Shown here piece by piece: positions 15,141 through 23,829 of a stretch of DNA of 47,846 nucleotides (the stretch's first letter is position 1; each line of letters begins with the position of its first letter). The notes beneath the pieces are model-generated. The model ran no database searches. It worked only from the letters and a program-made list of their open reading frames with translations, and was not told where the DNA came from. Origin of the DNA: a bacterium (lineage in GTDB: Bacteria; Joyebacterota; Joyebacteria; Joyebacterales; Joyebacteraceae); contig JALGZK010000018.1 of assembly GCA_025774935.1 (NCBI GenBank), forward strand, positions 1 through 47,846. The letters are read 5' to 3'. Position numbers and translations under genes: made by a program.

Positions 15141-16676
15141 CTACCCCTGCTTCTCGGACGCGAGCTCCTTGCCGCTCCTCACGCCCACCACCCGGAACTC
15201 CTCGCGACCCAGATCGCGGTCGTCGGTGACCTCGATCCCACGCCTCGTATCCTTCTCGAGCATGCGGAGCCAGCCCTCTTCCTCGCCGACGACGTGGACG
15301 GCCATCTCCGGCGACACCACGAGCTTGAGCTTCTTCTCCCTGCGCGAGGAAGCGACGCGTCGCACTGCCCGCTCGATGAGGAACATGATCGAGTCGAGCG
15401 ACAGCACCTTGCCGGTTCCCTCGCAGCAGGAGCACTCGTCGGTGTACTGGTGGAGCAAGCTCGGGCGAACGCGCTGACGGGTCATCTGTACGAGCCCGAG
15501 CTCGGTGATCGGGAGGACCTTGCTCCTCGCGCGGTCCCGCGCCAGGACCTTCTTGAGCTCCTGTACGACCTTCTGCCGATTCCCCTCGGTCGCCATGTCG
15601 ATGAAGTCGATGACGATGATCCCGCCGATGTCGCGCAGCCTGAGCTGCCGGCCGATCTCGCGCGCGGCTCCGAGGTTCGTCTTGAGGATCGTCTCCTCCT
15701 GGTCCTTCTTTCCGGTGTAGCGGCCCGTGTTCACGTCGACCGCGGTCAGCGCCTCGGTGTGGTCGATGACGACGTAGCCGCCCTTCTTGAAGTAGACCTT
15801 TCGGCGGAGGCTCTTCTCGATCTCGCCCTCGATCTCGTACGCGTCGAAGACGGGAGTCGAGTCCTTGTAGTACTCGACGCGCCCTCGTAGATCGGGAGCG
15901 ACCATCCTGAGGTAGCCGCCGATCTCGCGGTATCCCCTGCGCGAGTCGACCACGAGACGGTCGACGTCCGACGTGAAGACGTCGCGCACGAGCCCGGCCG
16001 TCAGCCCCATCTCGCTGTGCACGAGCGCGGGCGCGCGCTTCTTCTCGGCGGTCCCCGTCGTCTTCTTCCAGGACTTCACGAGGTACTTGAGGTCGCGCTT
16101 GATCTGGCGCTTGCTCACTCCCTGCGCGGCGGTCCGCACGATGAGCCCGCCCCAGGGCGGGCGGATCTCCCTCGAGATCTCCTTCAGGCGCTCGCGCTCC
16201 TTCGGGTCCTCGATCTTCCTGGAGACGCCGACGGCGCCGGAGAACGGAACGAGGACGAGGAACCGGCCGGGCGTAGAGATCTGGGAGGTGACGCGGGGCC
16301 CCTTCGTTCCAATCGGCTCCTTCGTGACCTGGACGAGGACGTCCTGGCCCTTCTCGAGCAGGTCCTGGATGGGCGCGTTCGGCGGGACCACCCGCTGGCC
16401 GTCCTCGACCTCCAGCTGGTCGACGCTCCCGTTCGTCGTCTCGAGCACGAGGTCCCGCATGTCCGAAACGTGCAGGAATGCGCTCTTCTCCGACCCGATA
16501 TCGACGAAGGCCGCCTGCATCCCCGGCAGCACGGCCCCCACGACGCCCTTGTAGATGTCCCCGACCATCCTGCCGCCCTCGCCGCGCTCAACCAGGAGCT
16601 CGACGAGCTGGTGGTCTTCGAGGATGGCGATCCTCGTCTCCCCGGGGGTGTCGTTGATGACGATTTCCTTGTACAC
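15141..16676 (-). CDS. rng: Ribonuclease G/E family endoribonuclease
   Basis: This 511-residue endoribonuclease cuts single-stranded AU-rich RNA, maturing 16S rRNA and turning over mRNA. An S1 RNA-binding domain sits at about 37-120 (GDIYKGVVGAVLPGMQAAFVDI, then SAFLHVSDM), followed by the 5' sensor and RNase H-like regions. The DNase I-like catalytic part holds the conserved Asp in GGIIVIDFIDM, and the zinc-link motif is CSCCEGTGKV near residue 418. Length matches RNase G rather than the longer RNase E, because the C-terminal scaffold is absent. The start is GTG with AGGAGG immediately upstream. It has its own promoter and lies after the TIGR03960 gene, a neighbourhood seen in many bacteria. 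Confidence 0.95.
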   Translation of the reverse strand: MYKEIVINDTPGETRIAILEDHQLVELLVERGEGGRMVGDIYKGVVGAVLPGMQAAFVDIGSEKSAFLHVSDMRDLVLETTNGSVDQLEVEDGQRVVPPNAPIQDLLEKGQDVLVQVTKEPIGTKGPRVTSQISTPGRFLVLVPFSGAVGVSRKIEDPKERERLKEISREIRPPWGGLIVRTAAQGVSKRQIKRDLKYLVKSWKKTTGTAEKKRAPALVHSEMGLTAGLVRDVFTSDVDRLVVDSRRGYREIGGYLRMVAPDLRGRVEYYKDSTPVFDAYEIEGEIEKSLRRKVYFKKGGYVVIDHTEALTAVDVNTGRYTGKKDQEETILKTNLGAAREIGRQLRLRDIGGIIVIDFIDMATEGNRQKVVQELKKVLARDRARSKVLPITELGLVQMTRQRVRPSLLHQYTDECSCCEGTGKVLSLDSIMFLIERAVRRVASSRREKKLKLVVSPEMAVHVVGEEEGWLRMLEKDTRRGIEVTDDRDLGREEFRVVGVRSGKELASEKQG

Positions 16677-16752
16677 GGTCCTCCTGAGCTATGGTCTGAC
16701 GCCGACTTACGAGTCTCCTGCCGGCGGCTGTTTCCCGTTGTCCTCGAGCTTC

Positions 16753-16781
16753 AGTATAGGCATCACTGAGCCGCTGTTCAA
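16753..16781 (-). promoter_or_regulatory. Sigma-70-type promoter of rng (TTGAAC-17-TATACT)
   Basis: On the minus strand TTGAAC (16781-16776) and TATACT (16758-16753) are separated by exactly 17 bases in the gap between the TIGR03960 gene and rng. The predicted start near 16746 gives a leader of about 70 bases before the GTG at 16676. Long rng leaders can be sites of autoregulatory cleavage; nothing here shows that directly. Confidence 0.65.
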
Positions 16782-16814
16782 GCCGGTTCGGCCTCGCCCC
16801 CGTCCCGACCCCGC

Positions 16815-19499
16815 CTACTGGATCGGCTCGAGTCCCGGGCGGCCCGTCGTCCGTCGCCTCAAGAGCCCCACGCGGTGGACCCTGGCGAGGCTCTCCTCCC
16901 CGTACGGCCCGCTCTGCCCGTCCTCTACGTCGCCGGGCTCCCCGGACTCCCCGTGCCCGCCAGGTCGCCCCACCTCGGGTGCCAGGAGCCGGACGAGGTC
17001 GACCGGCCTCACGGAGCCCTTCTCCCCGAGCGCGAGGACCGTCCGGATCGACGTCGGATCGTCCCCGGCGGGGTCGAGTTCGATGATGTGCTCCGAGGGC
17101 CTCACGACACGCGTCTTCTCGCCCCGGTGGATCTCGACGCTGGGAACGCGACGGACGGCCTCCAGCCTCTCCCCGACCTCCTCGGCGGAGAGTCCTGCGA
17201 GTCCTGCGACGCCGCTAACGACGTACTCAGCCGCTGCCGCCTGCGCCGCGACCGGCACCTTCGACTGGACCGGCGTCACGGAGATCAGCCGGAGACCGGG
17301 CGGCAGGCGCTCCGAGAGGCGCGACGCGATCTCGTGCTCTCCGACGGCGCGGAGGAGTTCCATCTCGAAGAACTCGGCCTCACCAGTCGCCCCGACCGGG
17401 AGCGGTGGACCGAACGAGACTTTGGGGTGTGGGTTGAATCCCTGCGAGTGGGCGATCGGGATCCCAGACATCGTGACCGCCCGAAGCACCGCTCGAACGA
17501 CGTCCAGGTGCGAGAGGAACCGGATCGCGTCGCCCTTCTCGTACCGGACGCGCCAGCGGTCCGCGGCGGATCCGTTCCTGATCCGCCTCTCCCGGCGACC
17601 GAAGCCCGGGGCCCTGTCACTCGCGTCGCCCCGGCCGACAGTCTCCGGCAGCCCGACGCGAACGACGCGCGCGTCCTCGCACGCGCCGCAGTCGAAGCAG
17701 CCGGCCTCCCGGCAGTCGGGCGTCGTCGTGCCGTCGAGTGCCTTCTCCCTCTCCGCGAGGAGGAACTCCGACGTCGGCCCCGCGTCGATGTGCCCCCAGG
17801 GCAGCGCAGTCCCGTCCGGGATCGCTTCGAGGTAGGCGTCGGGCTCCACGCCGGTCTCCTCGAACGCCCTCCGCCAGACATCGAAGTCGAACGTCTCGGT
17901 CCAGCTGTCGAACCGCGCGCCCCCTCTCCAGGCGGCCTCGATCGCGGCCGCCACTCGGCGGTCGCCCCGCGCCATCACCCCCTCAAGGAACGAGACCTCG
18001 GGGTCCCTGAGCGACAGCTTCACGCCCTTCATTCTGAGACGCTCGCGGAGGAGCCTCTCCTTCCGTCGCGTCTCCTCGATCGTGTCCTGCTTCTCCCACT
18101 GAAAGGGCGTGTGCGGCTTCGGCACGAACGGCGAGATGGACACGTTGATCCTCGCGCCCTTCTTGTGCTCGCGTCCCACGGCGCGGATCTTCCGAACGAG
18201 GTCGACGATCCCCTCGAGGTCCTCGTCGGTCTCGGTCGGGAGGCCGATCATGAAGTACAGCTTCACGCGGTTCCATCCCGACGCGAAGGCGACGTCGACC
18301 GTCTCCAGGATGTGGTCCTCGCTCTCGTTCTTGTTGATGACGTCGCGGAGCCGCTGCGTTCCCGCCTCGGGGGCGAACGTGAGCCCCGCCTTCCGGACAC
18401 GTCCGATCCCGTCGGCGAGTTCGAGTCCGAAGCGGTCGACCCGGAGCGACGGGAGCGAGATGCTCACGCGCCGGTCGAAGAGCTTCTCGTTCAGCCGCGA
18501 GACGAGGGCCGCGAGCTCGTCGTAGTCGGACGCCGAGAGCGAGACGAGCGAGACCTCGTCGTACCCCGACGCATCGATGCCGCGTTCGACCAGCCCGACG
18601 AGGTCCTCGACGGGGCGGCTCCGGACCGGCCTCGTCACCATTCCCGCCTGGCAGAAGCGGCAGCCGCGCGTACAGCCCCGCATGATCTCGACCGCGAGGC
18701 GGTCGTGGGTCGCTTCGGTGAGAGGCACGACCGGGCAGACCGGGTGGTTCGATCCGTCGAGCACGGGTTCGACCCGGCCTGAGACGACGTCTGGCGCCTC
18801 GGGATCGACGGGCACCACAGCGCGGCGGAGAGCGCCGTCGGCGGGGCCGCCCGGACTCGCAGGCTCATAGAGCGACGGCACGTACACGCCGGGGATCCGC
18901 GACGCGCGCCTGAGAAGCTCAACGCGGTCCGCGCCCAGCGCTCCCTTCGTCTCGAGCACGAGGTCGGCGAGCTCGAGCACGGCCGTCTCGCCGTCGCCGA
19001 CGACGAAGAGATCGAAGAAGGGCGCCATCGGCTCGGGGTTGAACGCGCAGGGCCCACCGCCGACGACGAGGGGGTGCGAGACCCCACGCTCGGCCGCCCT
19101 CAGCGGGATCCCCGCCAGATCGAGCATCGTGAGCACGTTCGAATAGTGGAGTTCGTACTGGAGGGTGAAGCCGATGACATCGAATTCCGAGGCCGGGGTG
19201 TGCGTCTCCCAGGAGAAGAGCGGGAGCCTCCGCTCCCGCATCAGGTCCTCCATGTCGGTCCACGGCGCGAACGTTCGCTCGGCCGCGACCTCGGGCCGTC
19301 GATTGAGGATGTCGTAGAGAACCCGGATGCCCAGGTGGGACATGCCGATCTCGTAGACGTCCGGAAAGGCAAGGAGGAATCTGAGTCGAACGTCCCCGGG
19401 GTCCTTCTCGGGGACGTTCCTCTCGCCGCCGACGTAGCGGCTCGGCCTCGCGACCAGCGGGAGGACCTCGCGCTCGAGCCTCTTCCGGAGCTCGCTCAT
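16815..19499 (-). CDS. TIGR03960 family radical SAM protein with C-terminal DUF2344
   Basis: This 894-residue protein starts at the ATG at 19499 (MSELRKRLEREVLPLVARP) with GGAGG close upstream. The family usually begins just before the PSRYVGGE motif, so a start 24 codons earlier is unlikely. The N-terminal part resembles the B12-binding-like region of this family. The radical SAM core carries RGCTRGCRFCQAG (CxxxCxxC) at about residue 270. A Cys cluster near 615-630 (DCREAGCFDCGACED) follows. From about 670 the DUF2344 (TIGR03936) domain is seen (WRVRYEKGDAIRFLSHLD, HSQGFNPHPKVSFGPPLPVG). The reaction is not established; the gene often sits beside rng and ribosomal protein genes, and an RNA- or ribosome-related role is usually assumed. 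Order here: vor cluster, this gene, then rng. Confidence 0.92.
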   Translation of the reverse strand: MSELRKRLEREVLPLVARPSRYVGGERNVPEKDPGDVRLRFLLAFPDVYEIGMSHLGIRVLYDILNRRPEVAAERTFAPWTDMEDLMRERRLPLFSWETHTPASEFDVIGFTLQYELHYSNVLTMLDLAGIPLRAAERGVSHPLVVGGGPCAFNPEPMAPFFDLFVVGDGETAVLELADLVLETKGALGADRVELLRRASRIPGVYVPSLYEPASPGGPADGALRRAVVPVDPEAPDVVSGRVEPVLDGSNHPVCPVVPLTEATHDRLAVEIMRGCTRGCRFCQAGMVTRPVRSRPVEDLVGLVERGIDASGYDEVSLVSLSASDYDELAALVSRLNEKLFDRRVSISLPSLRVDRFGLELADGIGRVRKAGLTFAPEAGTQRLRDVINKNESEDHILETVDVAFASGWNRVKLYFMIGLPTETDEDLEGIVDLVRKIRAVGREHKKGARINVSISPFVPKPHTPFQWEKQDTIEETRRKERLLRERLRMKGVKLSLRDPEVSFLEGVMARGDRRVAAAIEAAWRGGARFDSWTETFDFDVWRRAFEETGVEPDAYLEAIPDGTALPWGHIDAGPTSEFLLAEREKALDGTTTPDCREAGCFDCGACEDARVVRVGLPETVGRGDASDRAPGFGRRERRIRNGSAADRWRVRYEKGDAIRFLSHLDVVRAVLRAVTMSGIPIAHSQGFNPHPKVSFGPPLPVGATGEAEFFEMELLRAVGEHEIASRLSERLPPGLRLISVTPVQSKVPVAAQAAAAEYVVSGVAGLAGLSAEEVGERLEAVRRVPSVEIHRGEKTRVVRPSEHIIELDPAGDDPTSIRTVLALGEKGSVRPVDLVRLLAPEVGRPGGHGESGEPGDVEDGQSGPYGEESLARVHRVGLLRRRTTGRPGLEPIQ

Positions 19500-19551
19500 G
19501 TCCTCCGCCCTGCCGATGCGTCCGGCTCTGCGCCCGGGCGGGCGCGAGGTG

Positions 19552-20088
19552 CTACTCGACGAGCGCGGCACCGCGTCTCATCGCCTCTCGGTTCATCTCC
19601 ATGACGTTGTCGCCCTTGCCATAGAGCTGAACGTCGAGGGAACCCATGAGGGTGTCGAGATCGAGCGTCCCCAGCTTCTTCGAGAACGCCCCGAGCATGA
19701 CCATGTTGGCCGCCCGGGATGTCCCGACCTCTTCTGCTACGTCGTTCGCGGCGATCTTGACGACGTTGACGTCGTTTCGCTCGACCTCCCGGTCGATGAG
19801 CGACGTGTTGTAGAAGATCCAGCCACCGGGCTTCACAGTCGGCTCGAACTTGTCGAGCGACGGCCCGTTCATGATGAGGACGACGTCCGGCTCCTCGACC
19901 ATCGGCGACGCGATCGCGCCGTCCGACACGATCACGGAGCAGTTCGCAGTGCCGCCCCGCATAGCCGCCCCGTACTGCGGGAAGAACGTCGTGTGCTTGT
20001 CCTCGACCATGGCAGCGTGCGCGATGAGCCGCCCCATGAGGACGATTCCCTGACCGCCGAAGCCCGCGCACCTGATCCTCTGTGTCAT
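19552..20088 (-). CDS. vorC: 2-oxoacid:ferredoxin oxidoreductase gamma subunit
   Basis: This 178-residue subunit is the gamma part of a CoA-acylating 2-oxoacid:ferredoxin oxidoreductase. It opens with the family motif RCAGFGGQGIVLMGRLIAHAA and contains YGAAMRGGTANCSVIVSD, both typical of the gamma (KorC/VorC/PorG) fold. It has no iron-sulfur motif. The ATG at 20088 follows a purine-rich stretch, and the gene lies 28 bases downstream of the beta subunit, so it is the last gene of the vorDBAC order. Substrate choice (2-oxoisovalerate or 2-oxoglutarate) cannot be fixed from sequence alone. Confidence 0.92.
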   Translation of the reverse strand: MTQRIRCAGFGGQGIVLMGRLIAHAAMVEDKHTTFFPQYGAAMRGGTANCSVIVSDGAIASPMVEEPDVVLIMNGPSLDKFEPTVKPGGWIFYNTSLIDREVERNDVNVVKIAANDVAEEVGTSRAANMVMLGAFSKKLGTLDLDTLMGSLDVQLYGKGDNVMEMNREAMRRGAALVE

Positions 20089-20116
20089 CCGCAGTCTCCC
20101 TCTGGTTCTCGCGTCT

Positions 20117-20902
20117 CTAGTTCCCGGGCTCGACCTCGACCGTGGCTTCCTCGCCGATGTCCCTGTAGACGCCGGGCTTGAAGTAGTCGAGCATGTTGTT
20201 CTGGAGCCAGTCCATCGCCTCGGGCGGCGTCATGCCCCAATTCGTCGGGCACGGCGACACGATCTCGACGAGGGTGTAGCCCTTCTTGTCGATGGCGTAC
20301 TGGAACGCCTTCTTCAGGTATTTCTTTACGGTCAGGACGTTCTTCGGCGAGTCGACCACGCCTCGCGCCAAGAACGCCACGCCGCCCAGGGTCTGAAGGA
20401 GCTCACAGACCCGGATCGGGTATCCCATGATGGCGGGGTCTCGACCGAGCTGGCACGTGGTCGACTTCTGGCCGATCAGGGTGGTCGGCGCCATCTGTCC
20501 GCCGGTCATCCCGTAGATCGCGTTGTTCACGAAGACCGTGACGAAGCTCTCGCCGCGGTTCGCGGCGTGGATCGTCTCGGCCGTGCCGATGGCCGCGAGG
20601 TCCCCGTCGCCCTGATAGCTCACGCAGACCACGTTCGGGTTCGCCCGCGTTATCCCCGTCGCCACAGCCGGCGCGCGCCCGTGCGCCGCCGACACCACGT
20701 CGAAGTTCCAGTAGAGGTCCGCGAACACCGAGCACCCCACCGGCGCGATCCCGACCGTGCGTTCCCTGACGCCGAACTCGTCGACGAGCTCCGAGACGAG
20801 CCGGTGGACGATCCCGTGCCCGCACCCCGGGCAGTAGAAGCGTCCCTCCGCCTTCATCGCCTCCGGCATGCCGAAGACCTGTTTCATCTGCGTGGTGCCC
20901 AT
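20117..20902 (-). CDS. vorA: 2-oxoacid:ferredoxin oxidoreductase beta subunit (thiamine pyrophosphate-binding)
   Basis: This 261-residue subunit binds thiamine pyrophosphate. It has FYCPGCGHGI near the N-terminus and the TPP motif GDGDLAAIGTAETIHAA ending in the NN of FVNNAIYGMTGGQ. Together with alpha and gamma it oxidatively decarboxylates a 2-oxoacid to an acyl-CoA and passes electrons to ferredoxin. The length is normal for the separated-subunit type. The ATG at 20902 has GGAG upstream (GAGGAGACACCC). It lies 37 bases after the alpha gene and 28 before gamma. Confidence 0.93.
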   Translation of the reverse strand: MGTTQMKQVFGMPEAMKAEGRFYCPGCGHGIVHRLVSELVDEFGVRERTVGIAPVGCSVFADLYWNFDVVSAAHGRAPAVATGITRANPNVVCVSYQGDGDLAAIGTAETIHAANRGESFVTVFVNNAIYGMTGGQMAPTTLIGQKSTTCQLGRDPAIMGYPIRVCELLQTLGGVAFLARGVVDSPKNVLTVKKYLKKAFQYAIDKKGYTLVEIVSPCPTNWGMTPPEAMDWLQNNMLDYFKPGVYRDIGEEATVEVEPGN

Positions 20903-20939
20903 GGGTGTCTCCTCGTGTTCGGTTCCGCCTGGCGCGGCG

Positions 20940-22046
20940 CTAGAAGTTCCTGACGATCTCCCCGTCCTTCGACGCGAGGACCTTCTTGAGATCCCGGATG
21001 ATCTCGGTCTGGACCGGGACGCCGCCCGCCGTCCGGGCGTGCAGGTGTACGCGCGCCTTCCCCTCGACCGCGAGCCTCACGTCCTCCCACATCTGCCCGA
21101 GACTCATCTCGACGACGAGCATGTTCTTCACCCTGTCCGCGAGCTTGTTGAGGGGGTCGTACGGGTAGGGCCAGATCGTGATCGGCCGGAAGAGCCCGAC
21201 CTTGATCCCCTCTTCCCGCGCGGTCTCCATCACCGAGCGTGCGATCCGGGACGCCGTCCCGTAGGCGACGATCACGACGTCCGCGTCGTCGGTCATCACC
21301 TCTTCGTATCGCGTCTCGTTCTCGATGATGGTCTCGTACTTCTTCTGGAGCATGAAGTTCCGCTCTTCCATCCCGCCGGGGTTCAGGATGAGCGACGTGA
21401 TGAGGAGCGCGTCCGGAGTCGACGGGTCGCCCAGCCGCCACGGCTGCTTGGACGGAAGGTCGGGAATCGGCTCGTACGGCTTGAGCACGAGCGGCTCCAT
21501 CATCTGCCCGAGGATGCCGTCGGCGAGGATCATCGCGGGGTTCCGGTACTTGTCCGCGAGATCGAATCCGAGCATCGTGAAGTCGTAGAGCTCCTGGACG
21601 TCGCTGGGGCCGAAGGCGATCACGCGGTAGTCGCCGTGACCTCCGCCCCGCGTAGCCTGGAAGTAGTCTGACTGCGCGGGCGAGATGTTGCCGAGGCCCG
21701 GTCCGCCGCGGTTCACGTTCACGTAGAAGACCGGGAGCTCCGCGCTCGCCATGTAGGAGATCCCCTCCTGCTTGAGGCTGATCCCCGGGCTCGACGACGA
21801 CGTCATCGAGCGCTCCCCCACCGTCGCCGCCCCGAAACACATGTTGATCGCCGCGATCTCGCTCTCGCTCTGGATGAAGACCCGCCCCTCCTCCAGCATC
21901 CTCTTCGACATGTAGGCGGTGAGCTCGTTCTGCGGCGTGATGGGGTAGCCGAAGAAGGCCCGGCAGCCCGCCTGGACGGCGGCCTCGCCGATGGCCTCGT
22001 TCCCCTTCATCAGCACCTTCTCGCCGATCGGGATCTTCTCACTCAT
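20940..22046 (-). CDS. vorB: 2-oxoacid:ferredoxin oxidoreductase alpha subunit (VorB-like)
   Basis: This 368-residue subunit starts at the ATG at 22046 (MSEKIPIGEKVLMKGNEAIG) with AAGGAG upstream. The frame runs further upstream but overlaps the ferredoxin gene. Motifs typical of the family are FFGYPITPQNELTAYM, FIQSESEIAAINMCFGA and VNVNRGGPGLGNISPAQSDY. The C-terminal third (VVIVAYGTASRIARS, GLFRPITIWPYP) is the transketolase-C-like domain. Among paralogues it looks most like the 2-oxoisovalerate enzyme VorB, which makes branched acyl-CoA, though KorA-type 2-oxoglutarate activity cannot be excluded. It follows vorD by 71 bases. Confidence 0.92.
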   Translation of the reverse strand: MSEKIPIGEKVLMKGNEAIGEAAVQAGCRAFFGYPITPQNELTAYMSKRMLEEGRVFIQSESEIAAINMCFGAATVGERSMTSSSSPGISLKQEGISYMASAELPVFYVNVNRGGPGLGNISPAQSDYFQATRGGGHGDYRVIAFGPSDVQELYDFTMLGFDLADKYRNPAMILADGILGQMMEPLVLKPYEPIPDLPSKQPWRLGDPSTPDALLITSLILNPGGMEERNFMLQKKYETIIENETRYEEVMTDDADVVIVAYGTASRIARSVMETAREEGIKVGLFRPITIWPYPYDPLNKLADRVKNMLVVEMSLGQMWEDVRLAVEGKARVHLHARTAGGVPVQTEIIRDLKKVLASKDGEIVRNF

Positions 22047-22117
22047 CCAATGAAGCTCCTTCGGGTCCTCCGGGTCGCGCGCCCGGCTCGTCCGGACGCC
22101 ACTGACAGCCCTTGGCT

Positions 22118-22321
22118 CTACTTGTACACCTCGATGGCCAGGTCGGGACACATGATCGCGCAGAAGGTGCAGCCGGTGCACTTCTCGGGATCGAAGCACT
22201 CGACCGGGTGATAGCCCATGCTGTTGAACTCTTCGGCGAGTCTCAGGATCTTCTGGGGACACGCCTCCAGGCAGTAACCGCAGCCCTTGCACCGCTCGAC
22301 ATCGACCTCGATCTTCGGCAC
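22118..22321 (-). CDS. vorD: Ferredoxin-type delta subunit of the 2-oxoacid oxidoreductase
   Basis: This 67-residue protein has two 4Fe-4S motifs: CKGCGYCLEACP and CTGCTFCAIMCP. It is the electron-transfer subunit of the VorDBAC complex, carrying electrons from the TPP centre to soluble ferredoxin. The start is GTG (22321) with GGAGG seven bases upstream. It is the first gene of the four-gene cluster and has a possible promoter just upstream at 22384-22413. Confidence 0.93.
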   Translation of the reverse strand: MPKIEVDVERCKGCGYCLEACPQKILRLAEEFNSMGYHPVECFDPEKCTGCTFCAIMCPDLAIEVYK

Positions 22322-22383
22322 TCAACTACCTCCATGCAAGAAGGCAAGCACGTCTCCTGACGGAAAGGCCCTAAACCTTGCAC

Positions 22384-22413
22384 AATGTAGCACGAGAGCC
22401 GTCAGCTCTCCAA
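22384..22413 (-). promoter_or_regulatory. Possible promoter of the vor cluster (TTGGAG-18-TACATT)
   Basis: TTGGAG (22413-22408) and TACATT (22389-22384) on the minus strand are 18 bases apart, about 65 bases before the vorD start. A 6-bp hairpin (GAGAGC-TGACG-GCTCTC, 22410-22394) lies in the same place and overlaps the end of purS, so part of this signal could belong to transcript ending instead. Confidence 0.4.
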
Positions 22414-22989
22414 GGGCTTTTCCTCGCCCCAGGGGAGCACTACGCGGGATACCTGCGAGTGGGGATTAGAGAGGAGACCGTCCCGTCGACCCGTCGCCAC
22501 CCCTATTCTTCTGATGAGCGGGAGGAGGTCGGGTTCCTCGGGAGACGGTGTTCGCGTGAGAGCGACGCGCCAGCGCACCCACTTCCGCGCGCTCCTGACG
22601 TCGGTCACGCCGAGCCTGCGTATCGCGGACAGAATCGAATCGCCCTCGGCGCTTTCCCGGTCGGAGACCAAGATGGCGACCTCGTCGTCCGCGAGGTCCG
22701 CGCCGACGGACGGGTCCGGGCCGCCGAACGGAACGTCCGCGCGGGCGAGCGTGTAGCGGTGTTTGTTGGGGTTGGCGAAGAGGTTCGTCGTCGCGACGAG
22801 CTTCTCGACGACGGCCTTCGCGTCATCGAAACTCACCGCGTCGACGCCCAGCTCCCAGCGCTCCTCCCGAGTGAGGTCGCGCACCTCGTCGTCGAGCCCC
22901 ATCTTGACCCGGATCGCCTCGAGGGCCGAGCGGGCCTCGTTGTCCGGGATCTTGAGCGAGATGGTGAGCCTAAGCTGGAAGATCGCCAT
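22402..22989 (-). CDS. purS: PurS-like protein, apparent tandem duplication of the PurS domain
   Basis: This 195-residue protein follows purQ directly (overlap region 22989-22993), where a PurS of about 80 residues is expected. Residues 1-85 fit PurS (QLRLTISLKIPDNEARSALE, then VVEKLVATTNLFANPNKHRY). Residues about 95-190 repeat the pattern (VAILVSDRESAEGDSILSAI, then RDGLLSNPHSQVSRVVLPWG), aligning GDSILSAIRRLGV with ARSALEAIRVKMG and LLSNPHSQ with LFANPNKH. PurS joins PurL and PurQ in formylglycinamidine ribonucleotide synthase and helps channel ammonia. PurS normally forms dimers or tetramers of one domain, so a built-in pair is plausible. The start is the ATG at 22989, with GGAGGT upstream; a TTG lies one codon earlier. 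Identification rests on context and the weak repeat. Confidence 0.7.
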   Translation of the reverse strand: MAIFQLRLTISLKIPDNEARSALEAIRVKMGLDDEVRDLTREERWELGVDAVSFDDAKAVVEKLVATTNLFANPNKHRYTLARADVPFGGPDPSVGADLADDEVAILVSDRESAEGDSILSAIRRLGVTDVRSARKWVRWRVALTRTPSPEEPDLLPLIRRIGVATGRRDGLLSNPHSQVSRVVLPWGEEKPLES

Positions 22990-22992
22990 CAA

Positions 22993-23829
22993 TCAGACCT
23001 CCCTCGGTTCGGCACCGAAGAACCCGGCCAGGGACGACATGACAGGCAGGCCGGGACCGGGGCCGAACATCGCCTCGGCGTCCCGCGCCTCCCGCTTCCG
23101 GGCGCCCCAGGGGCCGGCGAGGTTCCCGGGCACCTGGTAGAGCCGCGCCGCCCGCTCCGGGTGCGGCATCATCGCGACGACGTTGCCCTCGGGATTCGAG
23201 ATGCCAGCGATCGCCTTCGTCGAGCCGTTCGGGTTCGCGGGGAACTCCCTCGCCTCCCCCGCCTCCGGCCCGCAGTAGGTGAGAACGACCTGGTCGTTCG
23301 CGAAGAGCGTCTCGATGAGGCCCTTCTCGGCGGAGACGAACCTGCCCTCTGCGTGCGCCACCGGGATCGGCACGACGTCCCCGCGTTCGTAAGCGCGGGT
23401 CGCGCACGTCCCGTCGTTCGCGACCCTCAGGTGCGTCCACCTCGTGTAGTAGCCGTCGCGGTCGGGCATGATGTTCGTGGCGAGCCCCATCTGCACCCTG
23501 CCGCGCTCGATGCCGGGCACCATGCCGGCCTCGAGGAGGATCTGCGCGCCGTTGCAGATGCCGATCACCGGCTTCCCGCGCTCCGCCTCCTCGAAGAGGC
23601 AGTCGACGATCTCGTCCTTCGCGGCGATCGATCCCGCGCGCACGCGGTCCTGGTACGAGAACCCGCCGGGAAGAACGTAGCCGTCGTACTCGACGAGCTC
23701 GCTCGTCGGCCCGTTCCACATGAAGACGTCGCACTCGAGCCCAGCGTCGACGACCGCGCGCTTCGTCTCTTCCTCGCAGTTCATCCCCGGAAACCGTATC
23801 ACCGCGATCCTGGGCATGCTCTTCGTCAT
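22993..23829 (-). CDS. purQ: Phosphoribosylformylglycinamidine synthase glutaminase subunit PurQ
   Basis: This 278-residue class I glutamine amidotransferase supplies ammonia to PurL in purine biosynthesis step 4. The nucleophile Cys is in GICNGAQILLEAG, and the His/Glu pair is in MMPHPERAARL. The N-terminus (RIAVIRFPGMNCEEETKRAV, then YVLPGGFSYQDRVRAG) is typical. It is about 40 residues longer than the common 220-230 residue PurQ; the end (GPWGARKREARD...GFFGAEPREV) is the likely extension. The ATG at 23829 overlaps the TGA of purL by four bases (ATGA), indicating translational coupling. Confidence 0.95.
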   Translation of the reverse strand: MTKSMPRIAVIRFPGMNCEEETKRAVVDAGLECDVFMWNGPTSELVEYDGYVLPGGFSYQDRVRAGSIAAKDEIVDCLFEEAERGKPVIGICNGAQILLEAGMVPGIERGRVQMGLATNIMPDRDGYYTRWTHLRVANDGTCATRAYERGDVVPIPVAHAEGRFVSAEKGLIETLFANDQVVLTYCGPEAGEAREFPANPNGSTKAIAGISNPEGNVVAMMPHPERAARLYQVPGNLAGPWGARKREARDAEAMFGPGPGLPVMSSLAGFFGAEPREV

